64,000 nt of DNA from Kangiella geojedonensis (GCF_000981765.1 NZ_CP010975.1:124001-188000); one strand, 5' to 3'. Positions 26,293 to 35,765 are shown, numbered from the stretch's first letter. The notes: a model not told the origin generated them from the sequence alone. Made by a program: numbers and translations.

Positions 26293-26961
26293 ATGATCGA
26301 CGCAGACGGCTTTAGGGCCAACGTCGGCATCATCATTTGTAACAACCAAGGCCAGTTACTCTGGACGCGCCGTTTTGGACAAACATCGTGGCAGTTCCCG
26401 CAAGGGGGCGTGCACCCGGGCGAAAGTGCAGAGCAGACCATGTACCGAGAACTATACGAAGAAGTGGGCCTTGAAAAAGATGATGTCCGTATTCTAGGGA
26501 GTACGCAGCATTGGTACAAGTACCGATTGCCGCAACGACTGATTCGCCAGAACTCCCAACCACTGTGTGTTGGCCAAAAACAAAAGTGGTTTTTGTTACA
26601 GCTGGTGAGTGACGAAAGTAAGATTGACTTCGCAGCGACTGACCATCCTGAATTTGATGGTTTTATTTGGGTAAATTATTGGTACCCAGTAAGGAACGTC
26701 GTTAATTTTAAGCGTGATGTATATCGTTCAGCGCTTTCAGAGTTGATGGGGCCTATGTTTCGTTTCCAGATGCAGGGCAAGACTAGCCATCGCCCTGAAA
26801 AGAAGCATAAGAAGAACGGTGGTTCTCGCCATAATAAGCAAGAGCAAGCTTCTGGCGGACATGACTCTGGTGGCAATCAACAGCGTCAAGGGAATCGTCG
26901 TCGAAGACCACGACATCCTTATAGAGCTAACAACTCAAATAAAGAATCAGAGAGCAGCTAA
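26293..26961 (+). CDS. rppH: RNA pyrophosphohydrolase RppH with a long basic tail
   Basis: Nudix enzyme that removes pyrophosphate from the 5' end of mRNA and starts RNase E-dependent decay. The start [17 protein letters not shown] and the Nudix box [23 protein letters not shown] (as GX5EX7REXXEEXG) are canonical. The enzyme core ends at about residue 160, as in E. coli. Here a further 60 residues follow, rich in K, R, H, N, G and S ([25 protein letters not shown]). This disordered basic tail probably binds RNA. The terminator hairpin begins inside the last codons. Confidence 0.95.
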   Translation: MIDADGFRANVGIIICNNQGQLLWTRRFGQTSWQFPQGGVHPGESAEQTMYRELYEEVGLEKDDVRILGSTQHWYKYRLPQRLIRQNSQPLCVGQKQKWFLLQLVSDESKIDFAATDHPEFDGFIWVNYWYPVRNVVNFKRDVYRSALSELMGPMFRFQMQGKTSHRPEKKHKKNGGSRHNKQEQASGGHDSGGNQQRQGNRRRRPRHPYRANNSNKESESS

Positions 26962-26978
26962 ACAGCTGCTCTTTTTTT
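26951..26978 (+). terminator. Intrinsic terminator overlapping the rppH stop codon
   Basis: A 9-bp stem (AGAGCAGCT / AGCTGCTCT) with loop AAAC, then seven T. The TAA stop lies at the edge of the stem and in the loop, so ribosomes finishing rppH must cover it. Confidence 0.92.
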
Positions 26979-26988
26979 AGAACAAAAA

Positions 26989-27588
26989 TTAAAAGCTAGA
27001 GCTTTTCTGGTAAGCCAACAGCATATTGTTCGCAGGCATTTCATGGCGTTCAACCAGCTGAAACCCGTTGTGGCGGGCGGCTCGATTCATATCATCATAA
27101 TCCCGAATACCGCTCTCAGGATCTTTCTCTTTTAGGAAGGCATCAAACGCTTGGTTGGATTCAGAAGTATAGTGTCCATTGACATTGAAGGGGCCGTATA
27201 TCAAGAGATTACCACCTGGTTTGATAACGCGGCTAGCACCATCGAATAAGTCTTTGACTCGATCCCATGACATGATGTGGCACGTATTGGCGGTAAAAAT
27301 AGCATCAACTTGATTAACCGGCCATACGCGCTGCCCCACATTCAAAGTGCGTGGTTTGCGAATATTAGGAAGTTCGCTCGCTTCGAGCCAAGCTATTATG
27401 GAACCATGGTTTTCTGGAAGATCGCTGGTGTGCCACGTTAAATGTGGCATGGCGCCAGCAAACCAAACGGCGTGTTGGCCGGTTCCAGAGCCCACTTCTA
27501 GTACCTCATTGCTGTGTGTGAGGTATTGCTTGATGACATCTAATATGGGGCCTTGATTGCGTTCACAGGCTTCGCTAAATCTGCGCAT
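26989..27588 (-). CDS. DUF938 family SAM-dependent methyltransferase
   Basis: A 199-residue protein with a class I methyltransferase fold. It begins with FSEACERNQGPILDVIKQY, followed by the SAM-binding LEVGSGTGQHAVWFA, the middle IFTANTCHIMSWDRV and GGNLLIYGPFNVNGHYTS. These are hallmarks of the DUF938 family. The substrate is unknown. It converges on rppH and shares the short gap with its terminator. Confidence 0.9.
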   Translation of the reverse strand: MRRFSEACERNQGPILDVIKQYLTHSNEVLEVGSGTGQHAVWFAGAMPHLTWHTSDLPENHGSIIAWLEASELPNIRKPRTLNVGQRVWPVNQVDAIFTANTCHIMSWDRVKDLFDGASRVIKPGGNLLIYGPFNVNGHYTSESNQAFDAFLKEKDPESGIRDYDDMNRAARHNGFQLVERHEMPANNMLLAYQKSSSF

Positions 27589-27745
27589 AGAGTGTAGTAA
27601 TTCATCAAATAGATAATTTCATCATATCGCAAGCGCGACGAGCGATAAAGCACTGGATAGACGTATAAGAAAGACCTTCAATGCGGAGGGATTTATGCCA
27701 TAATCAAACATCAACTATCCAGACATTATAAAGCTTAGACATATT

Positions 27746-28552
27746 TTGGACGCGCAGATTCTATGGCTTCTGGCCTTTGTAGCATTGGGGTTATTCAATG
27801 GTGTTTTAGCTGGCCTGCTAGGGATCGGTGGTGGCATGGTGATTGTGCCTGCGATGATTTGGCTATCGCCCCAGCTAGGCGTGCCCCCTGAGCACGTGAT
27901 GCATGTGGCTTTAGGAACTTCGATGGCGACGATATGCTTCATAGCCCTATCTTCTGCTCGATCACATTACAAAAGAGGTTCGGTCAGCCTTCCTTTACTG
28001 AAAATATTAATACCGGGTATTGCCATCGGGGGCTTGCTTGGGGCTGTAATTGCAAAATACATGAATACGGAATGGTTAGCGTGGTTATTCAGTATCTTTG
28101 CTATCTTGGTTGGTATAAAACTTTTGTCGGGGGTAAATCCCGAGGCCAAAGGCAGCAAAACAGGTGGTAGACAAAGGTTGCCTGCGGGTATAACCATGGG
28201 GGCTATATCGTCGTTGGTAGGAATTGGTGGCGGTAGTGTCGTGGTGCCTTATTTGCTGTATCATAAGGAAAAATTAGTGGTCGCGATTGGCACTGCAGCG
28301 GCTTGTGGATTGCCCTTGGCGATAATGGCAGCGATTGGTTATATTGTCACGGGCTGGGGTACTGAAGCACTACCCGCGAATCATGTAGGTTATGTGTTCT
28401 GGCCAGCAATGGTGGCAATTGCGTTAGGTTCCATGCTGACAGCACCAGTTGGTGCTTATTTGACCCATAAATTACCCACAAAAGTCATTAAACGTATATT
28501 CGCGGTGCTGTTGATTATCGTTGCCGTGAAAATTATTGTCGATCATATATAA
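27746..28552 (+). CDS. TSUP (TauE/SafE) family membrane transporter
   Basis: A 268-residue inner-membrane protein with about eight spans in two related halves. Each half has a glycine-rich loop: GLLGIGGGMVIVPAM near residue 30 and SSLVGIGGGSVVVPYL near residue 155. These mark the TauE/SafE family of exporters for sulfite, sulfonates or other small anions; the substrate here is unknown. Translation appears to start at TTG 27746, with no clear ribosome site and no upstream in-frame ATG, so the start is uncertain. It lies 51 bases before lgt. Confidence 0.88.
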   Translation: MDAQILWLLAFVALGLFNGVLAGLLGIGGGMVIVPAMIWLSPQLGVPPEHVMHVALGTSMATICFIALSSARSHYKRGSVSLPLLKILIPGIAIGGLLGAVIAKYMNTEWLAWLFSIFAILVGIKLLSGVNPEAKGSKTGGRQRLPAGITMGAISSLVGIGGGSVVVPYLLYHKEKLVVAIGTAAACGLPLAIMAAIGYIVTGWGTEALPANHVGYVFWPAMVAIALGSMLTAPVGAYLTHKLPTKVIKRIFAVLLIIVAVKIIVDHI

Positions 28553-28603
28553 CGTATTGAAAATAAAATAATTAGTTCTAAAAATAGAGAGTAAAAGAGA
28601 GTT

Positions 28604-29404
28604 ATGGATTTCCCTAAAATAGATCCCGTAATGTTCGAAATAGGCCCCATTGCATTGCATTGGTATGGCTTTATGTATTTGCTTGGCTTCCTAGCGGCGT
28701 GGGGCTTAGGCACCTATCGCGCAAAGCAGCCAAATTCAGGTTGGACCGCGGAGCAAGTATCAGACTTCCTGTTTTTTGGCTTTATCGGTGTCATTTTAGG
28801 GGGGCGTATAGGGTATGTATTATTTTACGGTCTTGAGTTCTGGGCAAAAGATGCGCTCTATATCTTTAAAATTTGGGAAGGCGGTATGTCTTTCCATGGT
28901 GGATTGTTAGGTGTCATTGCGGCAGGCTGGTATTTCGCTCGGAAAAATAAGAAGCCGTTCTTTGATGTCGCAGACTTTATGGTGCCTTTGGTACCTTTAG
29001 GATTGATGTTTGGCCGCATTGGCAACTTTATTAATGGAGAGTTATGGGGGCGAGAAGCAAGCGCTGACTTTTTCTTAGCCATCCGTTTCCCACAAGACCC
29101 TGCAGGTTTGTTACGTCACCCGTCGCAGCTTTACCAAGCGATTTTTGAAGGGCTTATACTGTTCCTCATCGTATGGTTTTACTCTGCAAAACCAAGACCA
29201 CGAAAGGCCGTATTCTCAGTGTTCCTAATTGGCTATGGCGTCTTTAGGTTTGGCGTTGAGTTCTTCCGCGAGCCAGACGCTCACTTAGGTAAGGTGATAT
29301 CATGGTTAACCATGGGGCAGGTTCTATGTATTCCAATGATTGCGATTGGTGTGTATTTACTGATGAAAGCGTACCAAGAGCCTAAAGTGCAACCGAATAA
29401 ATAA
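28604..29404 (+). CDS. lgt: Prolipoprotein diacylglyceryl transferase
   Basis: Inner-membrane enzyme that transfers diacylglycerol from phosphatidylglycerol to the lipobox cysteine of prolipoproteins. It has 266 residues and seven spans. The Lgt signature [15 protein letters not shown] and the catalytic-region [14 protein letters not shown] are present, as is [12 protein letters not shown]. It begins the lgt-thyA-folA cluster, the usual order in gammaproteobacteria. Several predicted lipoproteins in this window would be its substrates. Confidence 0.96.
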   Translation: MDFPKIDPVMFEIGPIALHWYGFMYLLGFLAAWGLGTYRAKQPNSGWTAEQVSDFLFFGFIGVILGGRIGYVLFYGLEFWAKDALYIFKIWEGGMSFHGGLLGVIAAGWYFARKNKKPFFDVADFMVPLVPLGLMFGRIGNFINGELWGREASADFFLAIRFPQDPAGLLRHPSQLYQAIFEGLILFLIVWFYSAKPRPRKAVFSVFLIGYGVFRFGVEFFREPDAHLGKVISWLTMGQVLCIPMIAIGVYLLMKAYQEPKVQPNK

Positions 29405-29417
29405 CGAAGTTACTGAT

Positions 29418-30212
29418 ATGAAACAATATTTAGACATGATGCGCCATGTTCTAGACAATGGCGAAGATAAAGGTGATAGAACCGGTACAGGTACCCGAAG
29501 CGTTTTTGGCTATCAAATGCGCTTTGATTTACAAGAAGGTTTTCCGCTAGTAACCACCAAGAAGCTACATTTACGCTCAATCATTTATGAATTGTTATGG
29601 TTTTTAAATGGCGATACTAACATCAAATATTTAAAAGATAATGGCGTTAAGATTTGGGACGAGTGGGCGGATGAGAATGGTGATCTAGGCCCTGTTTATG
29701 GTGAGCAATGGCGTTCGTGGAAGAAACCTGACGGGACTACTATTGACCAAATCACGAATGTTCTAGAGCAAATCAAAAATAATCCAAACAGTCGCCGCTT
29801 AATGGTGGTGGCTTATAACCCTGGCGTGGCTGATGAAATGGCGTTACCGCCATGTCACTCTTTATTCCAGTTCTATGTTGCCAATGGCAAGTTATCGTGC
29901 CAGTTATATCAACGCAGTGCGGATATTTTCCTCGGTGTACCTTTTAACATTGCGTCGTATGCATTGTTAACGCACATGATGGCGGAGCAGGCAGGTTTAG
30001 ACGTTGGCGAGTTTATTTGGACTGGCGGTGATACGCATTTGTACAGCAATCACTTTGAGCAAGCCAAAGAGCAGCTATCGCGTGATCCCTTGCCTTTGCC
30101 TAAGTTGAATATCAAGCGTAAGCCTGATTCATTGTTTGATTACGACTTTGAGGACTTTGAAATCGTGGGTTACGAAAGCCATCCGCACATTAAAGCACCT
30201 GTGGCGGTGTAA
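29418..30212 (+). CDS. thyA: Thymidylate synthase
   Basis: Methylates dUMP to dTMP with methylene-THF, producing dihydrofolate. It has 264 residues, as in E. coli. The catalytic Cys lies in [11 protein letters not shown], with the dUMP-binding [18 protein letters not shown] and the C-terminal [10 protein letters not shown] also present. The stop is one base away from the folA ATG, so the enzyme making dihydrofolate is coupled to the one that recycles it. Confidence 0.97.
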   Translation: MKQYLDMMRHVLDNGEDKGDRTGTGTRSVFGYQMRFDLQEGFPLVTTKKLHLRSIIYELLWFLNGDTNIKYLKDNGVKIWDEWADENGDLGPVYGEQWRSWKKPDGTTIDQITNVLEQIKNNPNSRRLMVVAYNPGVADEMALPPCHSLFQFYVANGKLSCQLYQRSADIFLGVPFNIASYALLTHMMAEQAGLDVGEFIWTGGDTHLYSNHFEQAKEQLSRDPLPLPKLNIKRKPDSLFDYDFEDFEIVGYESHPHIKAPVAV

Positions 30213-30213
30213 T

Positions 30214-30768
30214 ATGGCGACGTCTTTTAATGAAGAGAATAAGCCTATTATTAGTTTGATTGTTGCCATGGCCAATGATCGGGTTATCGGCAAAGACAAT
30301 CAAATGCCATGGCACTTACCTGCCGACTTAAAGCACTTCAAAGCGGTAACCCTAGGCAAGCCAGTCATCATGGGACGCAAAACCCATGAATCAATTGGTA
30401 TGGTGTTACCTGGCCGAAAAAATATCATTATAAGCCGTAATCCAGACTACCGTTCAGACTTCCATAATGAACATTGCGAGGTAGTGACTAGCCTTAAAGC
30501 AGCACTAGAGCTTGCGCACGATCAAGACGAAATCATGATCATTGGTGGCGCCAATATTTATGGTCAAATGATCGATCAAGCCGATAAGCTTTACCTGACC
30601 TTTATTGACCTTGATACCGACGGCGATGCACGCTTCCCCGACTGGACGCATCATGAGTGGAAAGAGGTCTCACGCGAAAAGCATCAGCCTGATGAGAAAA
30701 ACAAATATCATTATCAGTTTGTCGAATTATGTCGATTGGGTAAGTCGGAAGGATTAATGCTCCTCTAA
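30214..30768 (+). CDS. folA: Dihydrofolate reductase
   Basis: Reduces dihydrofolate to tetrahydrofolate with NADPH. It has about 184 residues. The start at ATG 30214 gives MATSFNEENKPIISLIVAMA; the frame is open further upstream inside thyA, but that part is only read-through. The active site is MPWHLPADLKHFK with the acidic residue, and the NADPH site is PVIMGRKTHESIG. The N-terminal tail is about ten residues longer than the E. coli enzyme. Immediately coupled to thyA. Confidence 0.95.
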   Translation: MATSFNEENKPIISLIVAMANDRVIGKDNQMPWHLPADLKHFKAVTLGKPVIMGRKTHESIGMVLPGRKNIIISRNPDYRSDFHNEHCEVVTSLKAALELAHDQDEIMIIGGANIYGQMIDQADKLYLTFIDLDTDGDARFPDWTHHEWKEVSREKHQPDEKNKYHYQFVELCRLGKSEGLMLL

Positions 30769-30794
30769 TCCCGTGATTATGTTGAATCACGGGA
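30769..30794 (+). terminator. Hairpin directly after folA
   Basis: A perfect 10-bp stem (TCCCGTGATT / AATCACGGGA) with a 6-nt loop starts at the base after the folA stop. No T-tract follows, so it is more likely a 3'-end stabiliser or a Rho-linked end than a simple intrinsic terminator. Confidence 0.55.
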
Positions 30795-30961
30795 AACGAC
30801 TCATAGTTGCTAACTCATTAGCCAAAACACAAGCCCTACCAGAATCATTATCAGCTTAAAGCTGACTCAATGACGATATTTCATAATTTCTCTCAAAAGG
30901 AGTTTTTCTGCTAGTATAGATAGAAGTAGATTTTACTACCCTAGGAAACAAGGAGAGTTTT

Positions 30962-31417
30962 ATGAAAATTTTAAAATTGATAGTAACGTTAATCGCGATT
31001 TTTGCAGGGGTAGAGGTAATAGCTGCGCCTCTTCCTTGTAAAGCATTTAATGGGCAACCTGTACCGTATTATGCAAACCCAAATCTGAGCAATGTGGGGG
31101 TTGCTCATATGACACGAAATGGACAGCGCATTATCCAGATTAATCCTAATGTTGTGGGGCCACTACCAGAGTACGTTCGGCAGTTTTGGTATGCTCATGA
31201 GTGTGCGCATCATGCATTACATCCGGCACAGAATTCTGAGGTCGCGGCTGATTGTTACGCAATTAAAAACTTAAGGAATATCGGAGTTATAAGGTTTAGA
31301 AACCAGGTAAGTGGTTTATTAAATTATATTTCTACCTTGCCTGGTAGCGTACAAACAGGGCATTTGCCTGGACCCGCTCGGGCTAACAATCTTTATGCTT
31401 GCTTTAGTGCTCCTTGA
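30962..31417 (+). CDS. Small secreted putative zinc metallopeptidase (HExxH)
   Basis: A 151-residue protein with a cleavable signal peptide (MKILKLIVTLIAIFAGVEVIAA). The mature domain contains HECAHHAL, an HExxH zinc motif with a further His. About ten residues on, NSEVAADCYAIK supplies acidic residues placed like a third ligand in gluzincins. Several cysteines (PCKAF, HECAHH, DCYAIK, YACFS) could form disulfides in the periplasm. I do not recognise a named family. AAGGAGAG precedes the ATG. It stands alone between folA and the thioesterase. Confidence 0.75.
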   Translation: MKILKLIVTLIAIFAGVEVIAAPLPCKAFNGQPVPYYANPNLSNVGVAHMTRNGQRIIQINPNVVGPLPEYVRQFWYAHECAHHALHPAQNSEVAADCYAIKNLRNIGVIRFRNQVSGLLNYISTLPGSVQTGHLPGPARANNLYACFSAP

Positions 31418-31542
31418 TAACTTCTAAGGCGAGGTTAGTAATCACTATTGTTGCTGCAATACATAGGGCAAGCTTCACCTTTTTGTTAACTTCATTAAAA
31501 TAGTAGGGGTGGCGTTATAAATATGAATTACTGGAGCTGATA

Positions 31543-31968
31543 GTGAGTATTTGGTTTAAAGAACCTGATTTAGACGAGGTAAACAGTTGGAGTGAAGGAA
31601 CGCTTCTAGAACATATTGGGATAGAAATAACAAACATTGGTGACGACTATCTTGAAGGCACCATGCCTGCGGATCATCGAACTTTCCAGCCTTACAAGTT
31701 AGTTCACGGTGGCGCGAATATTGTGCTGGCGGAGACGCTAGGTTCAATTGGTGGCATGCTGACAATTGATCCAGACAAATACATTTGTGTCGGTCAGGAA
31801 GTGAATGGTAACCATCTTCGGGGGGTACGCTCAGGTGTTGTTCGAGGCCGAGCACAGCAAGTTCATGGAGGCAGTAAATCACAAGTTTGGGAAATTAAAC
31901 TGTATGACTCAAATGATAAACTTAGCTGTATATCTCGCCTGACATTGGCTGTGGTTGAAAAGCGGTAA
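31543..31968 (+). CDS. Hotdog-fold thioesterase (PaaI/YdiI type)
   Basis: A 141-residue single-domain protein. The signature HGGANIVLAETLGSIGG includes the conserved HGG and the catalytic acid (Glu in AETLG) of the YdiI/MenI branch, followed by VGQEVNGNHLRGVRSGVVRGRA. These hydrolyse acyl-CoA thioesters such as 1,4-dihydroxy-2-naphthoyl-CoA; the true substrate here is unknown. The start is a GTG at 31543 with GGAG nine bases upstream. It ends ten bases from the convergent sortase gene. Confidence 0.9.
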   Translation: MSIWFKEPDLDEVNSWSEGTLLEHIGIEITNIGDDYLEGTMPADHRTFQPYKLVHGGANIVLAETLGSIGGMLTIDPDKYICVGQEVNGNHLRGVRSGVVRGRAQQVHGGSKSQVWEIKLYDSNDKLSCISRLTLAVVEKR

Positions 31969-31977
31969 AAAAAGCCA

Positions 31978-32565
31978 TTAAATTTTACCAGTTTGACTTA
32001 CCTTAATGGCATGCACTAAATATCGCAAGGGGCCACCTGCTTCAAGGGTATTAAACGGATAGCAGGTAATTAAAGTGATTTGATTATCACCACGATCGTA
32101 GAGAATATCTTTTTCAATGTGGTGTACCTCGAAGGCCGTAATTTCGTAATGAATCTTCTCACCTTTTTTATTGGTCAATGTGAGGAGATCGCCAACCTTT
32201 AAGTATTGCAAAAACTCGAAGTGAGTATCGCGATGACCTCCTAGGACAACATGTCCATTTTCCGTCAGCTTGGCGCTTGAAAGGACGTGGCCTGGTCCAA
32301 AAGCCAAGTTACGTCCCGAAGCACCAGCTAAAACAATCTGCTCAATATCTTGACTAGGAACCTCAAGCTTGGCCACCGGATAGGTATCTGCCCATGACCA
32401 AGGTTTATGGGGCTTACCGTCTTGTAAGGTCTGCTCCCAAGCGTTACTCAATAAGTGTTGGGCAAAAATAGCTTTGGCTTTGATGTAACCCGCCTGACCA
32501 AAAGCAACGAGGCTAATGGTCAGAAGGGCACAGATGATGCCGTATTTACGTAAGAAATTCATCAT
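31978..32565 (-). CDS. Class GN (marine proteobacterial) sortase
   Basis: A 195-residue transpeptidase with one N-terminal membrane segment (YGIICALLTISLVAFGQAGY). The sortase fold shows catalytic His in VVLGGHRDTHFEFL, catalytic Cys in ITLITCYPFN, and Arg in GGPLRYLVHA. Sortases are rare in Gram-negatives; this form comes as a pair with a dedicated vWA target protein, which is the upstream gene here, 16 bases away. It should cleave the target at its C-terminal motif and join it to an unknown acceptor in the envelope. Confidence 0.92.
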   Translation of the reverse strand: MMNFLRKYGIICALLTISLVAFGQAGYIKAKAIFAQHLLSNAWEQTLQDGKPHKPWSWADTYPVAKLEVPSQDIEQIVLAGASGRNLAFGPGHVLSSAKLTENGHVVLGGHRDTHFEFLQYLKVGDLLTLTNKKGEKIHYEITAFEVHHIEKDILYDRGDNQITLITCYPFNTLEAGGPLRYLVHAIKVSQTGKI

Positions 32566-32581
32566 TGCGTTATATCCAATA

Positions 32582-34582
32582 CTAGGCGTTATCGTAACGA
32601 GTTGTCCGACGACGATGAAGCATCAGCTGATAAGCCAGAGCTAACAGGAGCGACAGGGCGCCAATCAATAAGGCGATGTTGGCGATGGTGCCACCTTGTG
32701 GATAACCATGTTGTGCTTTAAAGCCTTTTGGCAAAGGGTTCTTTAAGCGCTGTTGCTTTAGCGCTTCTCGGACTCTAGCAGGTGTTTTATCGACAGCCAC
32801 TAAGCTGGTGAAATCACTCACTAACTGAAAGTCGAGAGCTGTATCGATAACTTGCTGGCGCTTGTCATCATAACTTAAATCAAAGTTACTGTTGATGGAG
32901 GCAATTTTATGACGAGCCCATAACTTGGCGATGCCCTTGTCTTTTCCGTTCACGACAACTGGAATATTGCTAGACCAGTCATAAACATCTGACTTACCAG
33001 AAACTTTGAGGCTGACGGCATGATCTTTCGGGGTACGGTAGCTGACGAACAGGGGCTCACCGATATACAAGTCGCGCAAAACTTTAGGTTGAAGATCAAT
33101 GTCGATTGCCTTAGCGCCAGTGAGCTTTAAGTCGGTAAGAGCCGGGTGGCGAAGTTTCATAAAGAGATCCTGAAGCTGTGTACGAACCTCGTTAACGTTA
33201 CCAATATAAGTATAAGTACCACGACCAAAGTTAGCAGCTTTAGTCATAAAGTAGCTATTTGGTGCGGAGCCAATTCCTACAGTAAATAGACGATTATTAC
33301 CAAGCTTATTTTCAATCAGTTTGAATATTTGGGATTCGTTTCCAATGCTACCATCCGTTAAAAATACTATCTGGCGAATGCGATCAGACTGAGGCTTATC
33401 TAGCGCTAGTTGGACAGCGCTAGCAATTTCGGTACCACCGTCTGCTTGTAAGCTATTCACAAATTCAACGGCACTATGACGAGTTTGCTCTGAGTTAGCG
33501 ACGGCGTTTGGAAAGAGCTTGTGAGCTTCATGATCAAAATCAATAATGTTAAATGTGTCTTGCGGTCCTAATTCATTTAATGCAAATAAAAGGCCCGCTT
33601 TTGCTTGCTGCATGGATTCGCCGGACATGGAACCTGAAGAGTCGATGACAAAGATTATTTCTCTAGGCTGAGTATTTTCGCTGACCAATGTATGAGTGGG
33701 TGGCAACATCATTAAAACATGATAATTGTGATTGTCATGTTGCTCGCTAAATAATGCGACTTTAGGTTGTTGGCCAAGCTGTGGTTGCCAGTTTAAGACA
33801 AAGTCACGATTTGCTTGCGCAGGGTTTTCCAGTGAAATTTGATAGTTATCATCGTGTTGCTGTATGTGAGTTTTATGGTAAGGGCTTTCCAATAATGATA
33901 AGTCAAAACCCGGGTTAAGGTTAACAGTTATGGAGACGGGACGATCGGGCTGTTGACCATGATTGAACTGCGAGACCTCGCTCGGTAACGACTGAGCGCT
34001 TGGTTTTCGTTGCTGAGGATTATCACCTTGCTCATAGACTGTACCTGTAGGTTCGTAGCGAGGCGTAATGCCTAAAGGCATACGAACACTGAAGAGGGTC
34101 GAATCTACGCTGACTAAACTTTGAAACTGAATTTCAATCGTAATACTTTCTCCGGGTGCAATATTGGCAACTTTAGTGGTAAATAGGTTGGCACGTGTTT
34201 GGTGCACAATACTGGTACGCTGGCCATTATTTTTTGCTTGTAGATAGGTGCGTTCAGCTTGCTGCTTTTCTTGAACCTCACCTTCAATGATTCGCTGACC
34301 AATATGCATATTCAGCGTGTCTACAGCCGCATCTTCAGGCAGTGGAAACTGATAAACGCCTTCTAACCACTCTGAGGAATTATTTTTAAAAGTTTGTTTA
34401 ACCTTAACTCGAGACACCACACTGTTAACGTGCATCTCAATATCGGTAGAAAGCGGAAGTTGTTCGAACTGTTGGTCACTTTCGAGCGAACTGTATCGAA
34501 TCAGTGATGAGTAGCCGCTAGCATAAGCGCTGGTACTCAGTAGTGTTAATATCGTCATTAAAGCGATTGTAATGTGTTTCAT
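32582..34582 (-). CDS. Sortase target protein with VIT and vWA domains
   Basis: About 666 residues. The signal peptide (MKHITIALMTILTLLSTSAYA) is followed by an N-terminal VIT domain, with IEMHVNSVVSRVKVKQTFKN near its start. The central vWA domain has an intact MIDAS DSSGSMSG and FLTDGSIGN. The C-terminus carries a sorting signal: YPQGGT in place of LPxTG, a hydrophobic helix, then HRRRTTRYD. This matches the partner of class GN sortase. The frame opens at 34660, but the ATG at 34582 has AGGGAGA upstream and starts the signal peptide. The vWA domain suggests adhesion or protein binding at the surface. Confidence 0.92.
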   Translation of the reverse strand: MKHITIALMTILTLLSTSAYASGYSSLIRYSSLESDQQFEQLPLSTDIEMHVNSVVSRVKVKQTFKNNSSEWLEGVYQFPLPEDAAVDTLNMHIGQRIIEGEVQEKQQAERTYLQAKNNGQRTSIVHQTRANLFTTKVANIAPGESITIEIQFQSLVSVDSTLFSVRMPLGITPRYEPTGTVYEQGDNPQQRKPSAQSLPSEVSQFNHGQQPDRPVSITVNLNPGFDLSLLESPYHKTHIQQHDDNYQISLENPAQANRDFVLNWQPQLGQQPKVALFSEQHDNHNYHVLMMLPPTHTLVSENTQPREIIFVIDSSGSMSGESMQQAKAGLLFALNELGPQDTFNIIDFDHEAHKLFPNAVANSEQTRHSAVEFVNSLQADGGTEIASAVQLALDKPQSDRIRQIVFLTDGSIGNESQIFKLIENKLGNNRLFTVGIGSAPNSYFMTKAANFGRGTYTYIGNVNEVRTQLQDLFMKLRHPALTDLKLTGAKAIDIDLQPKVLRDLYIGEPLFVSYRTPKDHAVSLKVSGKSDVYDWSSNIPVVVNGKDKGIAKLWARHKIASINSNFDLSYDDKRQQVIDTALDFQLVSDFTSLVAVDKTPARVREALKQQRLKNPLPKGFKAQHGYPQGGTIANIALLIGALSLLLALAYQLMLHRRRTTRYDNA

Positions 34583-34680
34583 GGTGTCTCCCTGATGTTC
34601 TGCTTGAATGAGACCATTACACGCTAAAGAGCTGGCAAAATTTTTATCAAAAAAAGCCAAGAAGTTATAGATTCTGACAT

Positions 34681-34704
34681 AAAAAAGGCAGCGCTAGGCT
34701 GCCT
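34681..34704 (-). terminator. Intrinsic terminator of yccF
   Basis: On the minus strand AGGCAGC / GCTGCCT (7 bp, loop CTAGC) runs into TTTTTT, 20 bases past the yccF stop. Confidence 0.85.
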
Positions 34705-34724
34705 GTGTGGATAAACGCTATCGT

Positions 34725-35126
34725 TTAGAAAAGGCGTTCGCCATTCTTAAGGCCATATATTTCTCGACCAAAGGGCCAGATGGAAAGTTTGACCATTTTG
34801 AAGTGCTGTATACCAAAAGGAATGCCGATGATGGTGATGCAGAGCACGATGCCCCAGAAAATATGATTAATCATGACCCAAATACCGCCAAAAATCAGCC
34901 AAATGATATTTAGGATAACGTTAATGAGATCCTGAGACGCTGGACGGTCGGCCATGCGTGTATCCTGCCCGAAAGGAAACAGTGCGAAGATGGCGAGCTT
35001 AAAACATTGAACGCCCCAAGGAATACCAATGATGGTGAAACACAGAGCAATACCGCCTGCGATATAGCCCATCGAGACAAAAAAGCCGCCAAAGATAAGC
35101 CATAAAATATTTAACAATATAGACAT
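34725..35126 (-). CDS. yccF: YccF-like inner membrane protein (tandem DUF307)
   Basis: A 133-residue membrane protein made of two copies of the same unit: LNILWLIFGGFFVSMGYIAG and LNIIWLIFGGIWVMINHIFW. Each is followed by a conserved IIGIPWG or IIGIPFG and a FPFG or WPFG turn. This internal duplication defines the YccF family. The function is unknown. Its own terminator lies downstream. Confidence 0.9.
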   Translation of the reverse strand: MSILLNILWLIFGGFFVSMGYIAGGIALCFTIIGIPWGVQCFKLAIFALFPFGQDTRMADRPASQDLINVILNIIWLIFGGIWVMINHIFWGIVLCITIIGIPFGIQHFKMVKLSIWPFGREIYGLKNGERLF

Positions 35127-35258
35127 TAAGAATGTTCCTTTATTAAGTGCTTACCTATATTTAATAATAAAAAGATGGCTAGGCGTTAGTGAAAAGTCGC
35201 AACAAAAGGTCTTCAAGTGTTAATGAATGTGACAGTTAGAAACGTTTTGTCATAATTT

Positions 35259-35765
35259 CTAGCCGATGACTTTACGATAAAGCTTAACGCTTTCGTTACT
35301 ATTCGGAATGATCTGCTTTCCTTCATCAGTAAAGCCTAGCTTCGATAGCAAGCCAATGGAGCTTTTGTTTCCTTCGGAAGTGATAGCGAGTACTTCTGGA
35401 AGCTTAAGTTCAGCTGCGTGCTTTAAAACAGCAACCGCAGACTCATAAGCATAACCTTTTCCCCAGTATCTTTCTGAAATAGCAAATCCAATGTCTGGAA
35501 AGGCTAAATAATCACGTTGCAATAAACCGTTAACGCCTACAGGAATACCGGACTGACTATCGACAACGAGATAAAGCCAAAATCCAACGTTCTTATAATG
35601 CTCTTGGGTGGTGTTGATGAATGCTTTTGCATCTTCGAGGCTATGGATACCCCGGTCACCAATATGTTGTATAAACGCCGGTTGATTATAGAGGTCGAGA
35701 AGGAAAGGGGCATCTTCTTGAGAGAGCTGGCGTAATTGAATGGTATTGCTTGTCTGTATGATCAT
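35259..35765 (-). CDS. GNAT family N-acetyltransferase
   Basis: A 168-residue protein of the RimJ/RimL-like GNAT group. It opens IQLRQLSQEDAPFLLDLYN, has the acetyl-CoA-binding region IGFAISERYWGKGYAYESA, and ends with NKSSIGLLSKLGFTDEG. It probably acetylates a protein N-terminus or a small amine; the substrate is unknown. Ordinary chromosomal context, between yccF and mdh. Confidence 0.9.
   Translation of the reverse strand: MIIQTSNTIQLRQLSQEDAPFLLDLYNQPAFIQHIGDRGIHSLEDAKAFINTTQEHYKNVGFWLYLVVDSQSGIPVGVNGLLQRDYLAFPDIGFAISERYWGKGYAYESAVAVLKHAAELKLPEVLAITSEGNKSSIGLLSKLGFTDEGKQIIPNSNESVKLYRKVIG

Noticed and set aside
31964-31989. Terminator between the thioesterase and sortase genes
   Set aside because: GGTAAAA/TTTTACC can pair, but the stem is AT-rich with a long loop and overlaps both stops. 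Too weak to call.
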